Shown: positions 38,460 through 50,827 of the stretch, piece after piece | Numbering within the stretch: position 1 is the first letter of the stretch | How the letters are laid out: each line of letters opens with the position of its first letter | Origin: Eimeria necatrix | Taxonomy: Eukaryota; Apicomplexa; Conoidasida; Eucoccidiorida; Eimeriidae | DNA length: 64,000 bases | Direction of reading: 5' to 3' | Assembly: GCF_000499385.1 (NCBI RefSeq) | Contig: NW_013654840.1 | Location: 5,001 to 69,000 of the forward strand | Notes under the pieces: generated by a model | What the model was told of the DNA's origin: nothing | Database searches by the model: none | Seen by the model: the letters and a program-made list of their open reading frames with translations, nothing else | Made by a program: the position numbers and the translations under genes

Positions 38460-41400
38460 GATTGCAGCCAAGAGACGTACAGTACAATTTATGCAGAAGA
38501 TGGGTCAGTACGGGCAGACTTCAGTTACCCAGTACCAAATGTTCAGGGCAATGGCTTCTTAAAATCACCATACAGAAGCTGCTGCTGCTCCCGCTGCAAA
38601 TGCCGTCGCCTACTTTATTGCCGCAAATTGTTGAGGTTGCTGATGCTGCCGCTGTTAGCATGGAGCTCCGTTGGAACAAGCTATGTTGGTTTCACTCTCA
38701 GATTTTATTTCGGGATGGATGTAAAACAGGGCCCTCCCCCTTAAACATGAGACACGAGCGGATCCCTTTGCTTAACCCCAAAATGTTTTCATGAAGTATT
38801 GTCCACTGAGATGAGGTAGCAAAAACAACGCTGTAATAATAACCGGTACCAAGGCGAGTACTGCTGCCGTTGCTATACAGGGTGCTGTTGGTGTTGCTGC
38901 TCCTGCAGGCCTCAGCAAAGCACTACGGCTGCCGTAGGGCAGTATGGCATATGAACCAACACTTATATAAGCTTCCAATAAAATGACACTCACAGTATTT
39001 CGTGATTTTTGACAAGTAGTTGGCATGGTCGTGAGAGGTTGGTTTACATGATGCAGTCGCCGCATGATTCGTGAGATCAGCCACTTAGGACGGAAACTGG
39101 GTCACCGGCACCTGCTCTGGCAAGCATATTTCAGCCATCCCACGAGCCAGGTCACTATTATATTTTATATCCTTATTACGAATTAAAAGCAGTGCCCATG
39201 ATGGCTTATAATTGTAGATTATTGAACATAGCTGCCCGAACAGTTAAACACCACCCAGACAACTCGATACGTGTCACAATGTAAAACGGGCAAGCATAAC
39301 AGAAGCTCTCAACTGTTCCGTCCTATATTAACTTAGCCATATAAGTGTCAGAAACGTGTGACTGTGCAGCAATTGGGCTTCTCCTGACGACAAGGGCTCA
39401 TGTGTGCACGAACGGACATGGGCCAGTTAAGAAAGTATGCTTTGAGCAAGGCATGATGGCGATAGCAATTGGACATAGTATGATCAAGAACAGTGCTACA
39501 GTTATATGTGCATAGCGGTGTAATGATGCCCGCTAGTTTGATGCATCACTGCTGTCCAAACTGGTTTTAGCTGTGCATGCACTCAGCGTTAGATACGTTG
39601 CGTAACTAGCTCAGAGAGTGCACCAACGCACAAAGCGCGACAACTTACACTCTGGAGGAATACACGCCTGAATAGCGATACTACTGGACAGAAAGGGATT
39701 TAGGAGTCGGGGCCAAAACGCCAGCAGCAGTAAAGGCGCAAAACGCGCCTCGAAGGGAGTGAACACGATGGACCAATGGCCTGTTTTCTGTTATTTCTAA
39801 GACCGATGGAAAAGGCTTCCATTTACCTTTATCCGCTAGTAGATAACTGCTGAGGGCATCTGCTCTAGGGTGCGATAAACAGGCTGAGTGTGGCAATCAC
39901 CCTGATTTGGCATACTGCAAACGCGGCCCGCTTAACGCTTAAACGAAAGTATGGCATGTCCAATCGAGGGGGAGAGAGCGCATTTGTAGTAAATTTACAC
40001 CTAGAGAAGGCTACAGTAGCGAATACGGCATTCAGCAGTTAGTGTGGTAGTGCCCGCCCAAGTACCTACCATTATCGTAGGAAATGAGTGTGCTATCTTG
40101 CTAAAGCGGTCTACCGGCAAAAGGTCGCATTCCATGCTATGTGAAGATACCAGTCTTTGCCGTGATTAAATCATGGCTGACATGAGTTCAGCGTCTAATA
40201 AGAGTAACAAGCGGCTAAAGGGTCAACGGCTTTTTCGTTGCAAACTCTCCAGAAACTGGAAACTGTAGCACAGAGGAAGTAGTTGGCAGTCAGAGCAAAA
40301 AGGTATATGGCGCTCCAGCCTAAACAGTAGAATCTTACTTTTGTGGTGCAGCACTGACCCATTTGCTCCACCGGCCTGACACTCCAACAATAATTCGTCC
40401 CTAAAGAAAATCTAGTTTCTTAGCTTCCAAACAATAGTACTAATCACTTTACCCACGCACTGGAAGGAGTAGGCTCACAGTGGTTGTAGGTGTTTGGGTT
40501 GTGGTGAAGGACGCTTGCTGCAGCCCCTCAAATATGATTGTGAAAACGAGCAAACCAAAGAGGCGAGCGCACACGATCAATACTTACAATAAATAAACTT
40601 GGGGGACTCCGCCTTATTTCCTACGTCTTTCGCACTCTAACTGTTGAGGGCTGTGCGCATCTTGAGATCCCAAATCAATGCTTTTTCGGAAATTGCCACC
40701 GTATCACAGATTTGCCGACTTAGCGGCAAGAATTTCTATCAAGGTGTTAAGAAAAAGTTGTACCTGTATCATAAGAAGCAAATCTTTGTGCATTCCGTAA
40801 AGGAGCAAAGCTGAGGTTCGTCCCTAGAACGCTCTGAGTTCCTATAGCCTACAACGCAACCCAGTAGAAACTTGGGTTACCATATGATTCGCCCATATGA
40901 ACTCCCGATCAATTCCCTGAATCAATACATTTACTCGCAAATATTCCCAAATTATCCACACATCCTTAATGTCTGGGAACTTAGCAAGGCTCTTGCAGCA
41001 TTAGAGCCAGCGTAGTGATCTACCACTTTTTCATGTACAGTATTGAAGCTTCACCAACATCAAATCCAACATATTGCAAGCCCCTCAACTATGGGAGCTA
41101 GTGTGCGCAACAGTGGCATGACTAGTTAGCTGCGTGCTTAGCACTAATTCGAGCACATTTTACAGCAACGGCTCCGGGGGCTAAATGTAGGCAAAAACAC
41201 TGAAGAAGAGACATCAAATCTAACGAGAAGTTAAAAGGGAAAAAGATATTTTGGTGGAGGAGAATACTACGGAGAAACGCCTAAACCGGGAGCTCCAGCG
41301 GGTGCAGCGACTCTATCTTGTCAGCTCCGTAGAAAGAGGCGACTGCAAGCCGCAATATGGTATCACAAACATACACTTCCGAAAAGGCAAGTAATACAGA

Positions 41401-42071
41401 TGGTTTAGGTTCAGGAGTGTTAGAGCCGCCTCTTTGGAAGTGCTCTATCGTCTGAGTAAAACTCCATTGAGACCACCTCACACCTTGTGTCTGGCCATGT
41501 CCAGCGACCGCAGTCTAGATCCCCAGCTTCGTAAATATTTTACATGAAAATATACGAACGTAGTTGACAAAGTCCGGGGGCTTTTGAAAACCGAAATAGA
41601 ATAATGCTAGCGTCCACGCACTACTGTGCCATACACAATGAAACACTCAGCCCCAACCGTGGTCTTGCCGCTGAGCCACAGGCGTGAGCCCTAATTCGCT
41701 ACGTCTTTTTCTACACAAAACACACAACCCCACCGAGTTATTCATTTACTTACTCTATTAAATCTATTATGAGCAGCTTCAGAGTATTGTAATGCCTGTC
41801 ATTTCGTCGCAAGCAGGCAGCCAAGTACCTGTCCCACCAGTGTATATTGCTGTCGGAAAGGAAACATAATTCTATAGGACTAGTGCAAAATAACAACCAG
41901 CTACTGCATTTAGCAGCTTCCATGTATTTTCTTTTTCCAGAAGTGTCTTTAATCTAGCATTTTGGATCTTCTTCGGCCCCAGAACCACACTGAGAAGGTT
42001 CTGCAGCGAGAAAACCTTTGCTGCGGATTTTTCTCGTGAGCCTCCGCATGGCCACTCGTTAGTGAATCAAA
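38460..42071. other. 3.6-kb region between divergent F-box/LRR and KDSR genes, no supported gene
   Basis: Stop-rich in all frames from about 38.8 to 42.0 kb, with no domains and almost no CAG repeats, unlike the flanks. It should carry two promoters. No RNA gene or repeat was recognised. Confidence 0.55.
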
Positions 42072-44214
42072 ATGGCGGGCACATCATCCTGTTCAGTGCC
42101 ATGGTGGGCAAGAATTGAGGGGGTGGTGTGCATGACCTTTGCACTCCTGCTGTTTCCTGCTCTCGCCTATATCGTCGGCGTATTCGGCATCATAATCGTG
42201 TACTGTGTTACTTTGGGCTGCATCGCACTCCTCTACGCCGCTCAAGTATTTCTTAATCGCTCTGCGAATACCTCAAATCCACATGAGGGCCGGACCTCGG
42301 CTCCTTACTCCATCAAGGGGCGTCACGTATTAATCACGGGTGGATCGAAGGGAATTGGACATGCTATCGCCATTGAGGCGGTACAAAAGCAAGCAAAAAT
42401 TATCACATTGGTGGCTCGAGATGCTGAGACACTCCGGGAAGCACAAACCAAGTGCTTGGAGGAAGCGGACAAACTGGGAACAGCAGTCGTTGTCCAGACA
42501 GTTCCAGCGGACTTAGTGAATAGCACGGCAGCCATTGAATGCTTGGATATCGCGGCTTCTATGAAGGTGAATGGGCACCAGACACTGTGTTGGAGTCGCA
42601 CGTTATTCCAGCTTTAAGATAGTACTCAAACTACGGAGACAACCAAAAGCCAGCTGCAGTTTACATGCGTGCAAACAGCCTCTGACTGGCTCGCTCCGCT
42701 TATCCTTATTTGTTGCTTACTATGCTGTGCCGCATTTCAATACCTTGTTGCTACTGCACAGGGCAACCTAAAGACATCCGCGGCCTGCAGCAGCTTAAAG
42801 GAAACCCAGGAGGATGCGCCGATTGAGGTATTTTTCTGCAACGCAGCTGACGTGGATCCTCGGCCTTTCTGTGCTATGGGAACGAGCAACATCAGTAGAT
42901 GTGTTGCAATGAATATGTGCACCCCATTCTTGCAAGTTAAGCATTTACTGCCATCCATGATTCAACGCCGTTTTGGGGCTATCTGTTTCACGAATAGCTT
43001 GACGACCTTCGTGCCGATTTACGGATTTTCAACATACAGTGCAACAAAAGCAGCTTTGAAGGCCTTCGCCGAGGTGATTAATCAGGAAGTTGCCGGTATG
43101 GGCATTCTCGTTGCAAATGCGTTTTTGCCGAGTGTGAACACTCCGGGATATCAACGGGAGAAGCAGGTTCGGCATAGGGTAAGCAATATCAAAGCCCGTC
43201 CTTGTTTCACCTGTGGAGCTATTCAGAAGTGGCGAATGCAGCCTTGCCTCACCTGCCGCTTGTGTATACATAGACGATTGCATATGCCTTCAAACGTATG
43301 AATGGTCCAGCAAATGTTGTTGTGGCCAGCTTACTGAGATCCTCGAGGAGACGTCTAAAATCAAGCAGCCTGAAGAGGTTGCGGAGCGGCTTGTCGCCCA
43401 TTTAGAAGCAGGTAGGAGATTTCTTAAGGATGACCAAAGCCCTTCCTTATTCGTGTCCGCCCTCGTGCGTACTTGATTTCCGGGCATCAGAGCCTCCTTT
43501 AGCTTTCGACGCCAAATGCTTCTTTGTACTTTGCACCTGCCTCTTTCTCATTTTAAACAGGTCATCGCATTATCACTGTGGACTTTGAGGGTTGGGTCTG
43601 CGCGCGCCTAAACGCTGGTTTTTCAAGAGGTTCGTGAAAACTAAGAAACGAAGCTAGCGTGTGCAGCGTGAAAGAGGGTGCTAAGGGAAACGGAGTGCAA
43701 GGGATATGGGGAGAAACTTTTTCGCTCATCAGGGGCCTTCATGTGTGCCGGTTTGGATGCCACTGCTTGCGTTCTGCTAGGGCTGGGGAGTTTCAGCCAA
43801 ATGTTTAGAAAATAAGGCAAAACCAAAGATTAATAGCGCTGCCCTTGTTTTCTTGCGTATTCAGCGGAGTCCCTAGCCAGTTTATTTTACGAATTCCTTC
43901 TCAGCGGCATTTTCCGGTGAGCGTCTGTCAGCTTCGCATATCATGTGCATTCGTTTTTTTTTTGCAAAATAAAAAACTGTTGTGCCTGATTTGCACTCAT
44001 GAATTCCTGCGAGCCATTTTTGCATTTATCTTCTTTAGCGGAGCTGCCTCTTCGGGTGCTGGTGCTTGAGCTTGCTTCTGTCCACACGCTTTCAAATGTG
44101 TTTGTATGGTATTTGCTTGTTTGCAGCATTGTTAGTCTAGCATTGTTTCTCCAGTTCTTCTCTATTATCACCCGGGAGCAGCCTGCTACTTTGCGAAGAA
44201 GCAAAATTGCATGA
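42072..44214 (+). CDS. KDSR: 3-ketodihydrosphingosine reductase (KDSR/TSC10-like SDR), five exons
   Basis: Exons are 42072-42566, 42762-43178, 43330-43411, 43561-43629 and 44039-44214; 412 aa, GT-AG splice sites, phases closed. A hydrophobic N-terminus (about 15-60) anchors the protein in the ER membrane. The Rossmann motif TGGSKGIG (89-96) binds NADPH, followed by IITLVARDAETL as in human KDSR. The catalytic set is present: Ser near 244, Tyr257 and Lys261 in TYSATKAALKAFAE. FLPSVNTPGYQREK matches the family's PPDTDTPGF region, and the KQPEEVAERLV helix matches KPEQVAKQIV. A hydrophobic C-terminal segment (FVWYLLVCSIVSLALFLQFF) is also family-typical. The enzyme reduces 3-ketodihydrosphingosine to dihydrosphingosine, the second step of sphingolipid synthesis after serine palmitoyltransferase. 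An alternative is another membrane SDR, but the end-to-end match makes KDSR clearly better. Confidence 0.9.
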
Positions 44215-45831
44215 GGGCCCCATTTGATTATATGTGTTATTTATTGCGTGACGGAGTTGACTACAATCCTATGCACTACTTCGGTGGCCGGGTAACAAAG
44301 ACGAGTCATGTTCACCACTCCGGTATATGCTTGCCGGCTCAAAGTTTATATGCTGTTGCATTGCTTTGGGCTGAGCCCAGAGGCTCCCCATCTCACGTCT
44401 AAAATGCGTAGGAGCGGGCGTCGCGCTGGGGTGCTCCATTGATCTGACTTCATTGCAAAAATAGTGCAAAGAGTCCACTTGTTTGTGAAAGAACTTTTAT
44501 ATTCGAAGCGAACTGGCTAGCGGTCGGTTCACGCTGCCCTGACGCACGCCAACTGGTTAATGATTGGCGCACGCCCAGCTGGCGCAGTGTAAGCTGAACA
44601 GTTCAAAACGGCATAAACGATGACGGTCGTGCCATGAGGCCACCAATGTTCGCAGCTGATGCACAGCTGGATTAGACGTGATTCTCAGCGTATTAGGATT
44701 AGATTTGACAGGGTTGTCAAGATACAGGGGACAGATCCCCGAGTCTGGCTGCGAGGACCAGTGGATTGTTCTAGAGACTCGAGCATGTAGCGGTGTTGAA
44801 TTTTTCGCCAGTTGTTACGGTCCTGAAAGTGAGATTCGTGGAGTGATAGACAGGGCGGTAGAGACGGTGGCAGTTCTCGCAGTGGAGGTGCGTACGAAAC
44901 AACATAGCTGGCTAGTCGAGGTTTGCTTATACTTTGTAGAACTTGCCTTTAGTAAAGTTACTACAGTGTGTGTACTTCGCATGGCTCAGTTCTGAATTTT
45001 GCATATTTCAGTCGTAAACGGGTGTTGAAATACCTGGAAGTAGAGCTGCGAACCAGTGGTTGTTCAGAGTCTAGGCAGCCTTTCGGTTAACCACGTGACG
45101 GCACGCTGCCCATATAAACTTTGAAGCCACTCAATGCAGAATTTTACTTGCACATGCATGAACATTCTACATTTGTCTCTAGACAACGAGAAGAGAAGAA
45201 CAGGCAGAGGCTTACTGGGAAGACCCTATGAGCTTTTACGTCAGGGGTCGCGGGCCGCTGTCGGCTGCGACGCAGGCGGCCCCCGTAGAATCTCGCCTCG
45301 GGTTTTCTCCTCCCCGTTGTGTGTCGTTTTGCAATTTGCTTTGCTACATAATGGAATTTTAGTATGGCTAAGAAAGGCTTATGTGGGCACTGCGGGATTT
45401 CTTGCCCTTGCCGGCGACAGACTGGAACGCAGCTGACGGTGAACTGCCTCGACTTGGCCATCGATGCTGTTCCTCCGAAACGCCCCGGACCCTCTGAAAA
45501 CTTGTCATATCGAATAAGAACTGTTTGGTTTGAGTGCAGTATCAAGCGGACTGGCCGAGTGACTGGCCAGACAGGCTAGTGGAGCAAAGCTCAGAAGAGA
45601 CAACGGAGTGGTGGACTCACCTAGTGGCGAACGCGTTGAGGGCCCTTCGTCTTTTACCTTTTCCTCTAACTCTCTTCAAATGACGGATGCTTTGAAGGCT
45701 GCCTGTTGAGCAGCCTTATTGTTCCGCCGAACCGAACGAAAAGCCCTTGGTGCTGGAGTTCACCGTCTGTCCTGTCGATACGCAGTGATATTCGGCCAGT
45801 AGTGCATCCCTTCAATACTATCCATGCTAGA
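44215..45831. other. Intergenic region between KDSR and the Gln-rich protein gene
   Basis: Short frames only. Both flanking genes run on the plus strand. The stretch 45706-45831 is open in frame with the Gln-rich protein but lacks an ATG; it is probably its 5' UTR. Confidence 0.5.
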
Positions 45832-48800
45832 ATGAACCAAACTATGCAGTGTTGGCCACCGCAGGCCGTAATGATGGCCCCAGGCTGTGTTCCCGAAGCA
45901 AATTGTACCTTTTCTATAGATATTGAGCCCACATCCGTTGACGGCCACGAAGCAGAAGATTCGGCAGCTTCGTCTCTGTCTGAGGGCAGAATAAGAGGAC
46001 AGTATCTCACGCAACGGCGGCATGAGGAAGTCATTGGCTCCGGCAGTAACGCAGAGGGTGATGCAGGGTTACTTTGTCCGCACTACAACCAGCATCACAA
46101 GGGAAAACACTATAAACAGTATTTGCAGCAGAAGTCGGCAGAGGCTCAGGCAATCAAGGAAACTACACGCCCACCGCTGTGGAGAGTTCCTATTGTCAGG
46201 CAACCCCTCCCGGTTAGCGTAGAAGAATTCAACCCAGCAGAACCTAAGTATGCAAAGTTTGTCAAGGCCCTATGGTCTCACGCTAAAGCTACAGTGGAAG
46301 ATAAAAGCAGAGCTCAAGATTTCTCTGAGTCTCCAATGGGGAGGGACCCGCTGCCTGAGCGGTGCACAGAGCTGGATGAAACGGGGTGGAGACGGAAGGA
46401 ACCCATACAGCATTCCTGGCAGGACCGGCCGGGAAGCGTAGGCAGGCCATCGAGCCCTACAGTCCTTCGACAGGGGCCTTCGTGGCTTGTGGATGCTGAA
46501 GGGTACGAGGGACCCTATGGATCAAAGGGGGACCTCAGGTCGAAGGGAATGAGTTATGAAAGTAGGTTTCAGCTGCCAACCCTTTCTTCACTGATGAAGG
46601 CAAAACATGCGGTGTTTGTCAAGGCGAAAGATCCCAGGGCAGGCAGATGTGTCTCGGAAAGGAAGAGGACTACTCGCCGGCGACAACGACGAACAGGGCG
46701 TTGTCTATCTTCCCCACCTAGTCTTCAAACAGCCACTGTCTCATTTGAAATGGTGCCGTCGGAGCAGCCACAGCAGCCACCACCTGCTGCTGTAGCGCCA
46801 ACCGTCCACTTTCCATCTCCTCTTCCGCCGTCTCCAAAGGGAAGCCCCCATGAAGAAAGTTCCCCCAAAAGTGACTCGTGTAGCAGCCCTAGAACTTCAC
46901 TGGCGCCATCGTCTGACGACGACAAGGGCAGAAGCAGCAGCCAAGAAACCACGCCGAGTAAGCAAGCTAGCCAAAGACCTACGGAGGGCGGGTGGACTTT
47001 ACAGATCACAGGGAAAGGAAAGTGCCGCTATCCCGAAAACTACGTACGCTGGAAGAGGGACAAAAGGCGCATGAAGGACCGACTAAAGAGGCTCAAGGCT
47101 GGACAGATATTTACAAGCGAGAGACCAGAAGGCACCTGCACAGCCTGCCAAAGTCCCAGCCTCTGGTGGGATCCACAGCCTCTAGCTGAACACCTTCACA
47201 GCGTCCGCAGCTTCGGCTCAGCACCCGAAGATGACACCTCATCAGGCAGTGACCTTTCGCCTTCTTCTCGAAGTAGCAGCAGCACTACTAGCACGGACGG
47301 AGACAGCAGTCCGAGAAGCTGTAATTCATTCCATGACAAGGGAGATGACCCTGTTATGCTAGAGTCTCCTCAAAACGTAACGTACTTCTCGTCTGCCCCC
47401 CCTACAGTGACCAATACAGTCGTCGTACCACCCACCCATGCATACCCTTTAGGTGGAACTGGGGCACTTCTTCCTCTCAGGCAATTTGTACATTGCCCTT
47501 TGAGGCTCCCGTGCACTCCAGTTATTGTGGGATCTTCCAGACCGCTGCAGAGGCATCCAAGGTCACAAAAGCCCCTCTGTCTTGCAGGCGCATATCGGAA
47601 TCTCCCAGGGGTGTGCTGCTCCCCTGAAACTCCCCCAAAAGACACTGATGCTTGCGTGGCAGGGCCCCTGCTGGCATCATCGCCGCCGCATTCACTGCCG
47701 TTTACACTTCCGCAGCATCATATTTTGTTGACTCCTGAAGTGCAACAGGGGCAGATTCTGCTTCCTCAGCATATGCAGCAAATGCAACAGGAGACGTGTA
47801 TGGTGCAAGCGCCACAGAGGTATGTGACTATGCAGATGCCAGGAACGGGGATCTCACCTCAGATTGTCACTGTATGTTCACCTCAGCAAGGCCCATTGGA
47901 GCCGCATCAGCAGCCGCAGCGCCTTCAGTATGAGGTGCAGCAGGAAATGCAGCCGCAAAAGGAGCAGAAAACGCATGAACAGCGGAAGAAAAAGTCAGTT
48001 TTAAAGGAACTTAATAGCGCAAATATAGGTCCGCAGCCTCGCTCAGAGTGGAGTCGAAATGGAGCTTCTAATCGCTTCAAACAGCAAGCCGCAAGTGGCA
48101 AAACTCACATGAGGCGTGGGAGTGCTCCACCAAGTGCAAGTCGTCAGACAGCAAGAAGCAGTACGGTCGGGCATCACCAACTGCCAGCCCATCCTACGCC
48201 TACGATGCCTGGTCCACCCCTTACGAGCCATGGGGGCTGTCACCTTATCCAGCATGGCCAACTGCAAGGATTAGTCTCACAACCTCCGATTGTGGCGCCG
48301 CAGCCTCTTGGTGGTCCTCAGCTGCTATCGGCAACTCCTGGAGCTTTTTACAGTGGACCTCAGGTTGTTTCACGAAATGCCTGCACACTTTATGGAGCAT
48401 CGCAAATGGCTCCAGGAATAGGCCAACGCTTTCAAGGAGGTTCTACGCCGCTTCACAATTCTCAGGTTTTGCCCTTAGCGCCCACCCAAGTGATGTTGAG
48501 ACCACCTCAGCAAGGACTTGGCGGAACTACTTGGGCTTTCCCGGGCACTGCGAATCCCTTGCAAACAACGGAGAGGCTAGCATCTCACTCGAATTTGCTC
48601 GGATACAACGCCCAACATGCTGTTACCTGCACCCCTCCAAGGCAACCCATTTTTGTGGGGGCGTTTCCTTCTGTCGCTCAGCAGCAAGCGCCAACTGTGG
48701 TGAAACAGTCATTACTACAGCCGCTTTTAATCCAGAAAGCACATCAGGGCATTCCTATACCGCAACAGCAGTATCACGGATTTTCTATGCCGCAACAGCA

Positions 48801-49965
48801 GCAGCTGCTCACATTCCCTCAGCAGCCTGTCGTGGTGCAGCAAAAGCAACAGCCGATTGTGATCCAGCAGCAGCAACAAGGTCTCACTTTTCAGCAACAG
48901 CAGCCTCTAGTTATGCAGCGGCAGCAGCCTGTTGTGATACAGCAGCAGCATTCTTCGCAGCCAACTGTCTGTCATTTGGTGAAGCAGCAGCCAAGCCCCC
49001 CAATCGTGATTCCGCAGCAGCAGAGAACCGCGATTATAGCTCCGCAACCCTCCACTGTAGTAGTACAGCGGCCTCCAACTATCGTACTGCAACAGCAGAA
49101 GCCTACTGAGCAGAAGCCTACTGAGTCAAAGCCCAAAGAGAAGCCAAAGGTCCCATGGCTGTGGAACTGCAGCATCAATTGCGGAGCCAGGTGCGGAAGC
49201 AACAGCCCCTCAAGTAGCCGGGGTGAACAGCGGGAACAGCAGGCGCAGCAGCCGCGAAAAGAGCCTGAACAACCAGCCGAGCGAGTGCAGCCGAAAGAGA
49301 AACCGTTACGGCCTTCCGCTACAGGATATGAGACGAAGGCGCATTGGGAGCATCCATGTGATACTGCAGCAGCTCCTTCAACTGCTGGTGCTGAACGAGC
49401 AACCAATGCAGTGGCACACGGAAAGCGACCCTCCCCGCAACGCTCCGCTAGCGAAGCTACTCAAAGAACAGTGCGGGATTCCCGACAGACACAAAAGTAT
49501 CTCCGTCCTCCACAACAGGGAGACTTCCTGCCCGCGTCACCCAGGAAATACCAGCAACCAGTTCCTCTCACGCAGACTATGCCCCCCTTAGTCACCTCTA
49601 CGCACGCAGCCGATCTAGGAAGCCAGCAGGTCTGGATGTCACCTGCACCAGTAGTGTGCATGCAGAACCAGCAGCTTCAACAGCAAGCACAGAAGCAGGC
49701 ACTAGGTGTACTGAACCAGGAGCAGAGCGAGTCACAGTGCTCTGAGCGTGATGCGTGGGAAAGCCCTGACCGGATGGAGCCTACCTTCAAGTATTTGCCA
49801 TTCACATTCAGGTCGCCAAAGCGAAACATTATCTGTGGGACAGGAAAGGCAGAACACTCTAGAGAAGTGCCTGCTTCTGCTACAGTGACGCAACAGCAGC
49901 AACGCTCTAGCTGCTGTGGCACACCTGGAGCGCAGCTATCGGCAAGCCTTACATGCAGCATGTAG
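45832..49965 (+). CDS. Large Gln/Pro-rich low-complexity protein, 1377 aa, unknown function
   Basis: One open frame from the first in-frame ATG. No signal peptide and no membrane segment. The N-terminal quarter is polar, with an ordered-looking stretch EPKYAKFVKALWSHAKATVE. About residues 395-425 are strongly basic (YPENYVRWKRDKRRMKDRL), followed by Ser-rich sequence. From about 640 it is Gln/Pro-rich; around 980-1100 it repeats units of the form PQQQ-x-PVVIQQQ, a prion-like composition. After this comes a Trp/Cys patch, WNCSINCGARCG (about 1110). Such proteins are common in Eimeria and are often nuclear or RNA-associated, but that is only inference. I recognise no family. The uninterrupted 4.1-kb frame and biased codon use support real coding. 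Confidence 0.75.
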   Translation: MNQTMQCWPPQAVMMAPGCVPEANCTFSIDIEPTSVDGHEAEDSAASSLSEGRIRGQYLTQRRHEEVIGSGSNAEGDAGLLCPHYNQHHKGKHYKQYLQQKSAEAQAIKETTRPPLWRVPIVRQPLPVSVEEFNPAEPKYAKFVKALWSHAKATVEDKSRAQDFSESPMGRDPLPERCTELDETGWRRKEPIQHSWQDRPGSVGRPSSPTVLRQGPSWLVDAEGYEGPYGSKGDLRSKGMSYESRFQLPTLSSLMKAKHAVFVKAKDPRAGRCVSERKRTTRRRQRRTGRCLSSPPSLQTATVSFEMVPSEQPQQPPPAAVAPTVHFPSPLPPSPKGSPHEESSPKSDSCSSPRTSLAPSSDDDKGRSSSQETTPSKQASQRPTEGGWTLQITGKGKCRYPENYVRWKRDKRRMKDRLKRLKAGQIFTSERPEGTCTACQSPSLWWDPQPLAEHLHSVRSFGSAPEDDTSSGSDLSPSSRSSSSTTSTDGDSSPRSCNSFHDKGDDPVMLESPQNVTYFSSAPPTVTNTVVVPPTHAYPLGGTGALLPLRQFVHCPLRLPCTPVIVGSSRPLQRHPRSQKPLCLAGAYRNLPGVCCSPETPPKDTDACVAGPLLASSPPHSLPFTLPQHHILLTPEVQQGQILLPQHMQQMQQETCMVQAPQRYVTMQMPGTGISPQIVTVCSPQQGPLEPHQQPQRLQYEVQQEMQPQKEQKTHEQRKKKSVLKELNSANIGPQPRSEWSRNGASNRFKQQAASGKTHMRRGSAPPSASRQTARSSTVGHHQLPAHPTPTMPGPPLTSHGGCHLIQHGQLQGLVSQPPIVAPQPLGGPQLLSATPGAFYSGPQVVSRNACTLYGASQMAPGIGQRFQGGSTPLHNSQVLPLAPTQVMLRPPQQGLGGTTWAFPGTANPLQTTERLASHSNLLGYNAQHAVTCTPPRQPIFVGAFPSVAQQQAPTVVKQSLLQPLLIQKAHQGIPIPQQQYHGFSMPQQQQLLTFPQQPVVVQQKQQPIVIQQQQQGLTFQQQQPLVMQRQQPVVIQQQHSSQPTVCHLVKQQPSPPIVIPQQQRTAIIAPQPSTVVVQRPPTIVLQQQKPTEQKPTESKPKEKPKVPWLWNCSINCGARCGSNSPSSSRGEQREQQAQQPRKEPEQPAERVQPKEKPLRPSATGYETKAHWEHPCDTAAAPSTAGAERATNAVAHGKRPSPQRSASEATQRTVRDSRQTQKYLRPPQQGDFLPASPRKYQQPVPLTQTMPPLVTSTHAADLGSQQVWMSPAPVVCMQNQQLQQQAQKQALGVLNQEQSESQCSERDAWESPDRMEPTFKYLPFTFRSPKRNIICGTGKAEHSREVPASATVTQQQQRSSCCGTPGAQLSASLTCSM
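48745..49110 (+). repeat. Gln-rich degenerate repeat region within the 1377-aa protein
   Basis: CAG/CAA-rich DNA codes repeated short units alternating Gln runs of 2-5 with Val-Ile or Pro (PVVVQQ, PIVIQQ, PLVMQ, PVVIQQ). Mixed codons and divergence show an older protein-level repeat rather than a fresh microsatellite. Confidence 0.8.
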
Positions 49966-50827
49966 GATCTATGTTTCGACTCAAGCAGCCGCCCTATTCT
50001 GTGAGTATTGAACTGCAGGTTTTGTTTGGGGCCGACGCATCTGCGTTAGCAGGCTTTAAGAGTGAAAAAGTTTCCCAGCATGTGAAGGCCTCAACGAAAT
50101 CCTGCGGTATCTGTCATACTAGCGGATATTGTCCCATCAGTAATCTAGTGCACTAACTTTGGCGCAACTCAGTTTCTACTGGTGAGTCGGTGTGCGTGGC
50201 CGTTCAGGCTGTCCAGTCGACGGGAAACACGCTCACGAAAAGTCAAGCAATAAATTGCAGTGCATTTAACCATTTGTCTATACCCGTTGGCCCGTTCGGG
50301 TGCCAGCTCGTTTTGAAGTTTCAATATATAACATTCCTAGTGACACACGCTTGAATTTTGTCTATATGCCGCTGTGCTCGCCGCAAATCTGTTAATAGAA
50401 AGCAAGCCGGCGTAGAGAAAACTGTAGCAGACTGCGCTCGCCGGTGCTGACTGGGGATGAGGATGGCATTGCACCAAGAAAATAACCAGACCTTAACGGA
50501 ATGGATAAATTGAATATGAGAACGAGGGGGAAAAACGTCAATCAGAATGGGCGCTCAGTCACTCTGCCTCTACACATCGCGCAAGAACCCCAGGACTGGC
50601 CTTCTACCAGAAGGTCACCTGAAGGCATGAAAAACAGCATGCTGGTGGGCAATAATGTTAAGCGAAGCCTCAGAAAACTACAGATAAGCACGGGCCTTGA
50701 GCACACAGCGGCTTACGAGGACAGACCGACATGCCGCAGATACAAACAGCAATTCGTAAGACCGACAAAACCAGAAGTGAGAACAGAGGCACTTAGGGAT
50801 AGACCGCCGCAGAGACTGAGCATATGT
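49966..50827. other. Intergenic region between convergent Gln-rich and PPP1R21-like genes
   Basis: Holds both 3' UTRs. A plus-strand frame starting at 50501 continues into the antisense of the PPP1R21-like last exon and is treated as a shadow. Confidence 0.5.

Noticed and set aside
45364..45579. Plus-strand ATG frame with CGHCGISCPC, possible zinc-binding peptide
   Set aside because: 71 codons, no family match, low-information Cys pattern and no splice support.
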